The notes under the pieces were generated by a model that was not told the origin of the DNA, did not search any database, and saw nothing but the letters and a program-made list of their open reading frames with translations. From contig JASSUI010000001.1 in NCBI GenBank assembly GCA_031963415.1, positions 1,550,001 to 1,614,000 of the forward strand: 64,000 bases of DNA, in the 5' to 3' direction. A program made the translations under genes and the position numbers. Source of the stretch: JASSUD01 sp031963415 (GTDB lineage: Bacteria; Pseudomonadota; Gammaproteobacteria; Burkholderiales; Burkholderiaceae). Shown piece by piece: positions 35,901 through 46,400 of this stretch; the stretch's first letter is position 1; every line of letters begins with the position of its first letter.

Positions 35901-38442
35901 AAATCAATCTCAGAGTAAAAAAGAGCAGATTATTCAAATTTTAGGTAAGCGTTCAATTTTGTCCGAGAAAGCTATTTATGATTTGATCGATTTATTAGAG
36001 AGTGAAAATAAAACGATAAGAGCTGCGGCAGTCAAGGCATTAAGCGAACAAAAAATATTGCCAAAAGCCGCTATTTCTAGGCTAAAAAAGGTTCAACTCA
36101 ATAGCGATGAGGCAGTCAAATTTGCTGTCAACAAAGTATTAGGCGCTCATAGTACGCGTCCTGATGCGGCTCTTTTAAGGCTGATTAATGAGCTGTCTGA
36201 CCCAGATAGAAAAATCAAAGTCGCGGCAGCGCAGGCTTTAGGCAAACAAAAAATCTTGCCGCAGAAAGCTATTTCTGCGTTGACAGACGCGTTACAGGAT
36301 AACAATCAAGAGGTAAGACGGGCGGCCACAAAAGCATTAAAGGGTCAGAAAAGGTTGCCAGAGACTACGATTTCGAATTTGATTCAATTGCTACAGAACG
36401 AGCGTAAGAGTGAGAATAAACGGACGACCCTTAAGGTAATCGATTTACTAGGTGAACAGGAAAAACACACAGAAGCAGCCATTTCTGCCTTATGTGACAT
36501 GCTGCATGACGAGGAGGGATTAACTCAACTGCGTGTAATCCTTGCATTGTGCAAACAAAATCCATTGTCTGACCTTGTTATTTCAGTTTTAACTAAGGTG
36601 TTGCGATCCCACGAATATTTAAATAAAAGGTTTGTTGTTATTGGATTACACGAGTATAAAATGCGTAAAAAGCTGCCGGAAAGCATCATTTTAGCCTTCC
36701 TCGATATGCTACAAGTCAAGGAGATGAGAGGAGCAGTAATCCAAGTACTAGGTGAACAGAATACATTATCCGATACTGCTATTTCTACTTTATGCCTATT
36801 ACTACAGGATAAGGATGAGACGACCAAACATATGGCTGCCTGGGTATTAAAAGGCCATAACACGCTACCGGTTGCCTCTATTCTTGAATTAAGTATCAAA
36901 CTGCGGGATAAAAGCGAGTCAGTTAGAGCTGATACAGCCGCGAAATTAAGCGAGCAGAAAAATCTGCCACAGCCGGTCATTTCAGTGTTGATCGATACGC
37001 TTAGAGATCCAAGCAAAAAAGTCAGGATTGAAGCTGTTAAAGCACTCTATCTACAGAAAACTTTATCAGAGGCCATCATTTCTACGTTCGACAATGTGAT
37101 ACTAGGTGGGGATAAAGACATGAGAGACATGGCCGCTAACGCATTTATATATCGAGAAACAATACCGGAAGCTGCAGTTTCTCTTGTACTTAAGACATTA
37201 CAAGATGAAGACAAAGATGTTAGGGATGGATCCGCACTGATATTAGGTAAACATGGCAGGCTGCCAGAAACTGCTATTCCCATCGTCTGTGATTTGTTAC
37301 AAGGTAATAATGAGAATATAAGAACTTTAGCCGCTATGGCATTAGCCAATAATGGTCAGCTACCCGAAGATGCTATTTTTGTGTTGAGTCGTGTGCTACA
37401 GGACAAGAATATGTACGTCAGGACTCATGCGACCGTAGGATTAAGTAAGCAGAAAATTTTACCTGAGTCCGTTATTTCTGCATTGGTAGATGCCGCCAAG
37501 AATAACGATAGTGATTTAAGGATGGCGGCACTTGAACGATTAAGTAACGAGAAAACTCAGTCAGAGAACACTATTTCCCTCTGGGTTCAGGCATTAAAAG
37601 ATGAAAATGAATCTGTAAGACGTGTAGCTCAAGGAATATTAACAAATCAAAAGAAATTGTCAGAAGCTGCTATCTCTGAGTTAGTCGACTTATTACAGCA
37701 TGGCAACGATGAAACTAAGCATGGAGCTGTATTAGCACTAGAAAAGCAAGAAGCTCTGCCGAAGTATGTCACTCCGGTGTTGATCAATGCGCTTCAAGAA
37801 AAGCACAAAGTTGTCGCGTATTGGGCAATCAAAGCATTAGGTAAGCAAGAAGAATTATCAAAAGGCACCACCGATGCTTTAAGTAGCGTGCTAGAGAAAG
37901 ACGATAATGCGCTTAATAGAGCCGAAGCAGCCAAAGTATTAAGCAGTCAGAAAATGCTATCAAATGCAATCATCTCTGTTTTGAACAATGCATTGGAAAA
38001 CGAAAAAGAATGGCGTGTTAGGGATGCTATTGCTAGCACATTATGTGAGAGGGATACGCTCCCGCAGGTGTCTATTCCTGTCTTGATTCGGCTATTACAA
38101 GATAACGATGAAAAAGTTAGAGCGTTAGTCACTTGGGTATTGGGTTGCCATCTAAATGAGCTATACAGACTGCTTCCCGATTTATCGTCTGAACAAGTTC
38201 AACTTCTTTATACCAAAGTCTTCTTCCCGCAAAGCTGCAAAAAAATTACATCGCTGATTGCTCAACGTAATCAACTTCAATTTGATACGGTGACAGGTCA
38301 AAGGCAATCAATTGAACTTTCCTCCCAACAGATCGAAAAGGTTATGGAAAATCTCCTGCCAGTTCGGACGGAGGCTGGAGTTGCGCTGCGATCTGGAAAA
38401 AAACAGAACGTGTTGCCTAAGGCTTTCGGTATCGAAGTGTGA

Positions 38443-38882
38443 TCCATCGTAGAAGTCGCTGCCTGAGAAAACGCACATGATGTAATCAAGAGAGGCGTTG
38501 TTAAATTACTTAAAGAAAGACGAAAAAATAGCAGAGTAGATTCGCGGAAGGGGTAGCGAAGGATAAAAAGATTGGGCAAAAGTAAAAACGCCTGCCGACA
38601 AAGCGCATCCAAAATCTGTTGATTTTTAAGATGGAGAGTGGCAGATAGCAAGCGACTACATTTAATTGTAGTAGGTCAGCCTTTGAACAGAAGGATGAAA
38701 ATATCGGTTAAAGAAAGGTACAAAGCTTTCTACGCTTTGCTCTCATTCTCTTAGTGGCTTACGTATTTTGATAAATCTGGATTTCACCTGATTTCTATTG
38801 ATTAGCTTTATATATATGGTTCGCGTCCACTCACTAAACTCGCTTTTTTAAGAATGAAAAACCGGTATCACAGGAGAAAACA
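38443..38882. other. Intergenic stretch between P3 and P4
   Basis: The first 80 bp resemble the 3' flank of P5 (49060-49140), sharing CTGCCTGAG/TTGCCTGAG, GTAATCAAG and GTTAA(A/T)TTA(C/T)TTAAA. So the P3/P5 duplication extends past the stop codons. The rest is AT-rich with no gene. The end carries CAGGAG six bases before the P4 TTG start. Confidence 0.5.
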
Positions 38883-41800
38883 TTGCTCGGATTGCGCCCA
38901 TCGCCCTCTTTACCTTCCTCATTCTCAATGTCTCAGTCGCAAAGGTTGTTAGGGCAAGCTCGAGCGCATGCAGCGTTAAATGAAAAAGACACGCATCAAC
39001 TGTTCATCGCTGCGGCTAACCACGCCAGGGTTGAATTAGATAGTGATCCACACAATCAAGAGAAACAAGAAACGTTCAACACCATACAAAAAGAATATGT
39101 CTGCTTCTTAGCTGGAGGGTCTAAGAACTATGGCGTAGGATCATCCTCTCATCCTGCCCCTTCCTCTTCTTCTATCAAACACACCGAAACTCCGATTCAA
39201 CAAAGTGAAGTCACTTCTCAAGGGGCGCCGCCCAAACAAAGCATTGTCGTTGATATCGGTCACGCGCAGCCCTTATCGATAACTACTCAATCTGCACTTT
39301 CTCAGCAACAGCCCGTTGCTTTCTCGATCCAAACAAAAAGCGAGTTGGTAGATTATTTATTCGGGAAGATGATCTCGACATTAGGATCCTTAAAAATAGC
39401 GAATACACCCAGCCTGTTTCTCGTGTATGCGCACGACAATTCTACGCAGGGGAAAGCCGAGGCTACTATCTCGCGCTATTTGATCAAAGCGTTAACCCAA
39501 ATTCGTACACTTAATCTGTATTCGGATCAAACTCCTTTGGGACAACCTTATTCTGATGTACGAACAACTTGGAAACAGGACGGTCAATTGTCAGACATTT
39601 TGACCAGTCAGTTTTGTTTATTACCGGATCAATTAACAGACGATGTGAGGCCAGTCGATAAGGTAGTAGTGTGTTGTTCTGAAGTATTAGGCAACTATTT
39701 GAAAGGATGGCCACACTATGAAGATTTTTATCAGGCTCTTCAAAAAGCTTATGGGCAAGATCTTGAGCGGAAAAGTACCTCAGCTGTTCGTAAAATCGTC
39801 AATGAATTCTCCCAAAAAGACGACTTCCATCATGTACTGACAGAAATGGCTTTTCTGAGAATTCGTGCAGAAAAGCGAGGAGATCAACACAACATTATTC
39901 CAGTGTCGTTAACCCCGAATAGCTATGAACAGTGCTTAGCGCATTTTATTCCTGCGACAACAGTTCGGATAGGAGATATTCCACGCTTGAAGAGGCAAGC
40001 TAAAGCTGGAGAAGTAATATTTTTGAATCAAGGTCAACACGGGGTACTGTTCAAACTCATCGAACGACTGCTAGTTGGCAACAATGAGGCTACGATATTT
40101 CTGGATAAGTTTTGGAAGGGATATGGCGAGCTTTTAGCTTGGTTAAAGAATGAGCCATCCACCTCCACGCTTGGCGGACACAGCCTTGAGTTGGTTAAGT
40201 CCATAGATCATATCTTCGACGACATAGAAAGAGAGCTACATGGAGAACTCTTCTCAACCGTGCGGCAATTTTGCGATTCTGACTGGCAGCAAGCTGCCAC
40301 ACAGCTGCTAAATCAATTACAGCATCTATTTCCGTTGTGTATGCAGCAAGCAGAAACTTTACAAAAATTACTCCCACAGAGTTCCTCATCAATCGAATTG
40401 CGTGAGGCATTGCGCCGACATTACGAACGATCATCCGATTTATCAATACAGCGAGTCTCAGGAGAAAAGGTCTCACTGGACGATTGTTATATCAATCTAG
40501 CGATCGTGGAAAGTCGAGCACAGAGAGAGAAAGATAAGGAAGAATTGGAGCAGAGAGCCTCGTCTTTTGAACGTCTGCCGAGCGGCGAGCTTGTTGAGGC
40601 GGCGAATCTCAATAAACTAATTCAATTAGAGGAACTTTTTGACATACAAAAATTGAGCGATGGGTCAGAAGGTTTGCCCAAACGAATTTTGATTCAAGGG
40701 CGGGCAGGGATTGGTAAGACAATTTTGTGTAAAAAGTTAGTTTATGAGTACCACCACAATAAACTTTGGCAAGATAAATTTGATTGTGTTTTGTGGATAC
40801 CGTTAAGGCAGCTCAAGACATTTTCTCCACAACGCTTCGAAGAATTGCTCTGCAATCACTATTTTAGAAGTCATGAGGAAAGTCGAGCGAAAGCCTTAAC
40901 CCAAGCTTTTTACAATTACTTAGACAAAACGCTTTTTATTTTAGATGGCTTGGATGAGGTGATAGATGAACTGGATGAGGGGCGTCCACTCAAAGGATTT
41001 CTAGAAGAGCTGTTTAATCAAAAGCATGTGGTCATTACTTCTCGGCCGGCCGGCGTAGACACTCGTCTACTCGGCTCACTGGATTTAGTGTTAGAAACGA
41101 TCGGTTTCAGTTCAGATAATGTTCAAGACTATATTGAGAAATTTGCGCCTGAACCGAATCAAGCCGCGATTCAGCAATTTATCGATAGCACACCAATAGT
41201 TCAAAGCTTGGTCAATATTCCAATTCAGCTGGATGCGCTGTGTTATAGCTGGGATAGACTCCCCAAAAACCAATTCGTGACCATGTCGATGTTGTACGAA
41301 TCCATGGTCGAAAAATTATGGCGTAAAGACAGCATACGCTTAGAAAAACAAGACAAAGGTAAACCTCTCGCCGCGAACGTGATCCAACAGGCTTCAAAGA
41401 TTAAATTAGAGAAGTTGATGGAAGATGAAATCCATTACTTAGGTTATTTAGCTTTTAAGGGATTAACGCAAGGAAAAATAGAATTTAGTGTTGAAGAATT
41501 AGATCAATGCCAAGCAGAAATAGAAGAGTGTTTTGCGGAAAAAGTATTGCCTTTCAGTTTTACTCACGACCTGAAAAAAACTTCGTATTTACACACAGTC
41601 GACGCAGAGCGACCTGAGGCTGAGCGTTATTATCATTTTTTGCATTTAACGTTTCAGGAGTTTTTTGCGGCAAAATTTCTAACTAAGCATCTACAAGCGT
41701 ATGCAAAAGCAGCAAATTCTTCTATCTCTGCGTATGGAGTGCAGAGGAGTTTAGACGTCATACCAGCGCCCGATGAGCTAGAAGGGTTTATCGCAACGAA

Positions 41801-43331
41801 TAAATATAACCCGCGGTACGAGATTGTTTGGTGGATGGTTGCGGGTCTGCTCAGGGGGGCAGCCCTGGAAAACTTCTTCCATATCTTAAATCAAGCGCCA
41901 CGAGACCTAATTGGGATGCGCCACCAGCAAGTGATCATGGGGTGTTTAAACGAAGCACGTATTCGGTTAAAAAAAGCGACGATTGATAATTTGGAAAGAG
42001 AGCTGCAACAGTGGTTAAGCTACGAGTTGTTTGGGGTGGAAGGGCCAAGCGGATTAGGATGTCAGGTAGCGTTCCCCGAGTCTATTTTGCTTAAGTTTTT
42101 AGAAAAGCTTCGAAGTTTGCCTGAGAAAGAGGATATCTCAACAAAAGTTATCTTAACTTTAACGGCTCGCACTGCATTGTCTTCTAAGGCTATCGAAGTC
42201 TTGAGTAAAGTTCTGGAAGAAAATAAAAATCAACATACACGCGCAGCAGTTGCTCAAGCATTGGGCGAGCAGCAAATATTGCCCGAATGTGCTGCTGAGG
42301 CGCTGGCAAAAGCATTAAAAGACGAAAGTTTTGAAGTGAGAAACGAAGCTGTCGATGCATTAAATATCAACTACAAAAAACTGACTAATGAAAAGATAAA
42401 ACAGGCTTTTGTGTCAGCATATGAAGAGGACCCGAGATATTCGCCGGACGATGATGAAGACAATCCTCGTATTTTATTTCAGCCTAGCTTATCTTGGCGA
42501 CATGAAATGAGTATGCCTCTTTCTGCTGCTTTCAAGATAAAACTAGAGCTAACAGAAACGCTGTCCGATATTGAAATTCAGTCTTTAATCGCAACGTTTA
42601 AAGATCATCAACAGGACGAAGAAAAAAGGCAATCGGCTGTTTATAAACTGAGCAAGCAGAGAGTATTTTCGAACTGTGTTATAAATGTTCTATGCGCTGC
42701 GCTGCAGGACAAAGTAGCAAGCGTTAGATTTAAGGCTGCTCATACTCTATATTTACATAGGAAGCTTCCCGACAGAATAATTGAATCTTTATATAGCTTA
42801 TTACGGGATGAGAATAACAAAGTCAGAAGAGCTGCCGTCGATACGCTAGCACATCAGAAATCGCTACCTGACAATACAGTCGAAAAATTGATTACCGATT
42901 TAAAAAGTACAAGAGCGGGCGATAAAGAGATAAGTTCCAATATCATCAAGATATTAAATCAACAAGAAAAATTACCAGAAGAAGCCTTGTTATCGTTAGT
43001 AGTTGAACTAGAAGGTCCAAGTAAAACCTGGAAGGCGGCTGTTAAAATTTTGACTGGTCACTTTAATCAGCTTTATAGGTTGTTTCCCAAACTGAGTTCC
43101 AGGCAGATTGAATTACTTTATTACTTGGTTCTATTTCCACGAAGTTGCCAGCATATAGTGGCGCTCTATATTCAAAACAGTAAGCTTTATTTTTATACGG
43201 GGACAGGTCTTGAAGAAACGATTCATCTGAATCCTGGTCAAGACCAAATCGTAGAGGCGTTTGAAAACGCTCAGGCGAAAATGGCGTCATTTTGGGAGCC
43301 GGCTTTAATAGAGTGGTCTGGTCAGGGCTAG
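38883..43331 (+). CDS. P4: SEFIR/TIR-like-NACHT-HEAT STAND protein
   Basis: Of 1482 residues, starting at TTG with AGGAG 6 nt upstream. A short helical, Ser/Pro-rich N-terminus of about 155 residues precedes the SEFIR/TIR-like domain (SLFLVYAHDN at 177-186, LYSDQTPLGQPY, KVVVCCSEVLGNYL, HVLTEMAFLRI). The NACHT Walker A is GRAGIGKT at 606-613 (followed by I, not T), with TLFILDGLDEV and ITSRPAGVD downstream. The helical segment has FLHLTFQEFFAAKF and YEIVWWMVAGLL. The HEAT region is shorter than in P3/P5 and is interrupted by an acidic, non-repeat stretch (DEDNPRILF, about nt 42420-42560). It ends with the shared cap (LYIQNSKLYFYTG). NACHT subtype as in P3, P5 and P6. Confidence 0.9.
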   Translation: MLGLRPSPSLPSSFSMSQSQRLLGQARAHAALNEKDTHQLFIAAANHARVELDSDPHNQEKQETFNTIQKEYVCFLAGGSKNYGVGSSSHPAPSSSSIKHTETPIQQSEVTSQGAPPKQSIVVDIGHAQPLSITTQSALSQQQPVAFSIQTKSELVDYLFGKMISTLGSLKIANTPSLFLVYAHDNSTQGKAEATISRYLIKALTQIRTLNLYSDQTPLGQPYSDVRTTWKQDGQLSDILTSQFCLLPDQLTDDVRPVDKVVVCCSEVLGNYLKGWPHYEDFYQALQKAYGQDLERKSTSAVRKIVNEFSQKDDFHHVLTEMAFLRIRAEKRGDQHNIIPVSLTPNSYEQCLAHFIPATTVRIGDIPRLKRQAKAGEVIFLNQGQHGVLFKLIERLLVGNNEATIFLDKFWKGYGELLAWLKNEPSTSTLGGHSLELVKSIDHIFDDIERELHGELFSTVRQFCDSDWQQAATQLLNQLQHLFPLCMQQAETLQKLLPQSSSSIELREALRRHYERSSDLSIQRVSGEKVSLDDCYINLAIVESRAQREKDKEELEQRASSFERLPSGELVEAANLNKLIQLEELFDIQKLSDGSEGLPKRILIQGRAGIGKTILCKKLVYEYHHNKLWQDKFDCVLWIPLRQLKTFSPQRFEELLCNHYFRSHEESRAKALTQAFYNYLDKTLFILDGLDEVIDELDEGRPLKGFLEELFNQKHVVITSRPAGVDTRLLGSLDLVLETIGFSSDNVQDYIEKFAPEPNQAAIQQFIDSTPIVQSLVNIPIQLDALCYSWDRLPKNQFVTMSMLYESMVEKLWRKDSIRLEKQDKGKPLAANVIQQASKIKLEKLMEDEIHYLGYLAFKGLTQGKIEFSVEELDQCQAEIEECFAEKVLPFSFTHDLKKTSYLHTVDAERPEAERYYHFLHLTFQEFFAAKFLTKHLQAYAKAANSSISAYGVQRSLDVIPAPDELEGFIATNKYNPRYEIVWWMVAGLLRGAALENFFHILNQAPRDLIGMRHQQVIMGCLNEARIRLKKATIDNLERELQQWLSYELFGVEGPSGLGCQVAFPESILLKFLEKLRSLPEKEDISTKVILTLTARTALSSKAIEVLSKVLEENKNQHTRAAVAQALGEQQILPECAAEALAKALKDESFEVRNEAVDALNINYKKLTNEKIKQAFVSAYEEDPRYSPDDDEDNPRILFQPSLSWRHEMSMPLSAAFKIKLELTETLSDIEIQSLIATFKDHQQDEEKRQSAVYKLSKQRVFSNCVINVLCAALQDKVASVRFKAAHTLYLHRKLPDRIIESLYSLLRDENNKVRRAAVDTLAHQKSLPDNTVEKLITDLKSTRAGDKEISSNIIKILNQQEKLPEEALLSLVVELEGPSKTWKAAVKILTGHFNQLYRLFPKLSSRQIELLYYLVLFPRSCQHIVALYIQNSKLYFYTGTGLEETIHLNPGQDQIVEAFENAQAKMASFWEPALIEWSGQG

Positions 43332-43343
43332 TAGGAGGGTGAC

Positions 43344-43464
43344 CTTAAAAAGAATAAAAAATTCTATGCAAAACTGAGCTTTCCTACCTACAATCTGGTG
43401 CAATTTTTTGCGATCTTTTTGTCGTTTCTTGCAAATAAAAAAAACGTATAGTTAGGAGGAAAAA
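43344..43464 (+). promoter_or_regulatory. Conserved leader of P5 (nearly identical to leader of P7)
   Basis: These 121 bp match 57841-57960 with only three differences (one A in an A-run and two substitutions). They end in AGGAGGAAAAA directly before a TTG start. The block includes TTTTTGTCGTTTC and an AT-rich tract. Such conservation upstream of an array gene suggests either very recent duplication or conserved expression signals. The promoter position is not resolved. Confidence 0.7.
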
Positions 43465-46400
43465 TTGTTTAACTTCATAGTTGGAGCACGTCCTTTATCA
43501 CCTGCCCCGTCTTCACAGCATCCAGCTTTATCATCGCAACATCTGTTAGGGCGTGCACAAGCCTATCAAGCTACGGGTAATGTAGAAGAAGCTCGAAAAT
43601 GGTACCTAGAGGCAGTGGAGAAGGCCAAAACCGAATATGAAAGGAACCCTAATGATACGCAAGCTAAACAAGCCTTTAGTGTGGCACGTAGCGAGTACTT
43701 CACTTTCTTACAAGAGCTTTCAATAAGTGAGCATCAAGAACAAGTTACGGTAGCTTCCTTGGAAGGACAAAGTCATACTTTGCCATCCAGAAATTTATTA
43801 CCTCCTACTATCCAAAATAATGCGAGCCGATCTGCGTTCAGCGCTTCACAAAGCGAGCAAGTGAATGATTTGTTTGGAAGAGTGCTCTCCACATTTAAGC
43901 GCTTAGAGGTATTGAATAAAGTCAGTTTGTTCTTAGTCTATGCGCACGATAATCCTGATTATGGAGAGGCCAAAGCCAGTATTGCTAAATATTTAATCAA
44001 AAAATTATCTGATGTCCGTGTCAATCTGTATTCTGATCAAACGCCAATGGGGCAACCTGCGACGTCTTTGAAAGGATCTGAAGGAAATCAGCAATTAGAA
44101 GACATCTTAACGAGCCAACTCTGCTTGTTGCCCACTCAGCTAATAGATGGAGTAGTACCCGTTGATAAGGTAGCTGTTTGTTGCTCTGAGGTATTGGGCA
44201 ACTATTTAAAGTGGCCAGACTATAAAGAATTTCATCAGGCACTTCAAGAAGCCTATTTTAAAGATCAAAAAACCTATCGAATCGATAGCACGCGGGCCAA
44301 TGCGTCGGCTATCCGTGAAGTGGTGAAAAAATTTTCACAAGCCCCCGAATATAAAGCAGGGTTCCATCATGTATTAACGGAAATCGCTTTTTTACAAATA
44401 CGGGAAGAACACCTCAAAGATTGGCACGGCATTATCTCGATTCCACTAACACCCAAAAGTCATGCATCTTGTTTATCGCACTTCATTTCAGAAACTGCGG
44501 TTCGGATAGGGGACGTTCCTCGATTTGAGGCACAAGCCCGAGCAGGGCAAAAGGTGTACCCGAATCAAGGCTCACATCTCGCGTTGTTTAAGCTCATCGA
44601 GCGGCTGTTGGGAGAGAGTGATGAAACAAAACTGTTTTTGGACCAGTTTTGGGAGGGATATAACGATCTGATTTCTAGGCTAAAAAATAGGCAATCAGCA
44701 CTAGAATGGGCTGAATATACGAAGCTATTAGACAGTATTTTTGACAATATACAGATCAAACACCTAACAGAGACCACAAGAAAGTTGCTCCCGCCCCGAT
44801 TCTCTTTAATCGATCTGCGCAAAGCACTGCATCAGCATTATCAGTCATCAAATCTATCGATTCAGCGAGTATCCGGTGATCAAGTTTCGCTAGAGAATTG
44901 CTATATCAATTTAGCGATAGTAGAAAGTCAGGCTCAACGTGAGAAGGATAAGAAGGAGCTGGAAAATCAAGCAAAAACTTTTGAACGCCTACCCAGCGGT
45001 GAGCGACTTGAAGCGACGAATTTCAATAAATTGATTTCGCTAGATCAACTCTTTGCCAAGCAGAGATTACATGATGGGTCAGAGGGTATCCCTAAGCGGA
45101 TTTTGATTCAGGGGCGGGCGGGCATTGGGAAAACCACTTTGTGCAAAAAATTAGTCTATGAATATTTCCACAATAGCCGATGGCAAGATCAATTTGAGTG
45201 CGTGTTGTGGGTGCCGTTACGGCAACTTAAAACCTCCTCCCCACAACGCTTTGAAGACTTACTATGCAGCCAATACTTTAGAGGGTATGAGAAGAGTCAG
45301 GCGAAAGCGTTAGTCAAAACTTTTCATGAGCATCAAGACAAGACACTTTTTATTTTAGATGGCCTGGATGAGGTGCTAGAAGAATTGGATAGAAGTCATC
45401 CTTTAAGAGGATTTTTACAGCTTTTACTCGATCAAAAGTATGTAGTCATTACCTCCCGACCAGCTGGGGTGGATACTCAAGTATTCGGAAACCTGGATTT
45501 ACAGTTAGAAACGATCGGCTTTGGCCAAAAGAATGTTCAAGCCTATATTGAGAAATTTGCTCCTCAATCTAATCAAGTTGAAATTCAACAATTCATCAAT
45601 GGCACATCAGTGATTCAAGGTTTGGTAAATATCCCTATTCAATTAGACGCGCTGTGTTATAGCTGGGATAGACTCCCTAAAAATCAATCTATCACCATGT
45701 CCATGCTGTATGACGCAATGGTCGATAAATTATGGCGCAAAGATGCGATACGCTCAAAAAAACAAGATAAAGGTAAACCCGTAACTGATAATCTAATTCA
45801 ACACGCTTCAAAGATTAAGCTGGAAAAATTGATGAAAGATGAAATCAATTATCTAGGATATTTAGCTTTTAAGGGATTAACGCAAGGAAAAATAGAATTT
45901 AGTGTTGAAGAATTAGATCAATGCCAAGAAGAGATAGAAAATAGTGTTTCAGAGAAAAAATTATCTTTCAGCTTTATTGATGAACTAAAAAGAACCTCTT
46001 ATTTACATACTGCCGATGCAGAGCGAGATGAAGCTGAGCGTCATTATCATTTTCTGCATTTAACATTTCAAGAATTCTTCGCAGCGAAATTTCTAGCCGA
46101 ACATTTACAAGTGTATGCAAAAGTAGAAATCTCCTATGTCCCTACCTACCTTGCACCAAAAAATTTAGGCGTCATGCCAAAACACGATGAGCTGGTAGCA
46201 TTTATTGCCACGAATAAGTACAACCCACGGTATGAAATCGTCTGGTGGATGGTCGCAGGTTTGCTCGACGGCGCTGCATTGGAGAATTTCTTTAGTATAT
46301 TAGACCGAATCCCGCGAGACCTAATTGGTGGACGCCATCAACAAGTGATGATGGGGTGCTTGAATGAAGCGCGGAGTAAATTAAATCCAGCAAAGATCTG

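Larger units (their letters stand above)
31759..38442 (+). pseudogene. P3: SEFIR/TIR-like-NACHT-HEAT STAND gene interrupted by IS1
   Basis: The first 127 codons (31759-32139) have a TPR-like start close to P8 (DYYLQARLYKE, LAEAEIQTD). They run into the IS at TTAAATATTT, and the other side resumes with AAATATTTTAGTGAATGG. Removing the IS and one 8-bp repeat restores one frame of 1963 codons through LNILVNGDLTEEAF. P8 has the same junction region without an IS (LNVLVSW...FNLLQKIH). In restored numbering the SEFIR/TIR-like strand SLFLVYAHDN is near 219 and Walker A GRAGIGKT near 649. Then come TLFILDGLDEV, ITSRPAGVD, FLHLTFQEFFAAK, more than 20 HEAT-like units and the cap. The 1835-codon 3' part has a GTG at 32935 but no ribosome site, so the gene is probably silenced. 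Confidence 0.9.

Noticed and set aside
40690..40725. Broken Walker A in P4 (GKTI instead of GKTT)
   Set aside because: The required GxxxxGK(T/S) is complete; the changed residue lies after it and need not harm ATP binding.
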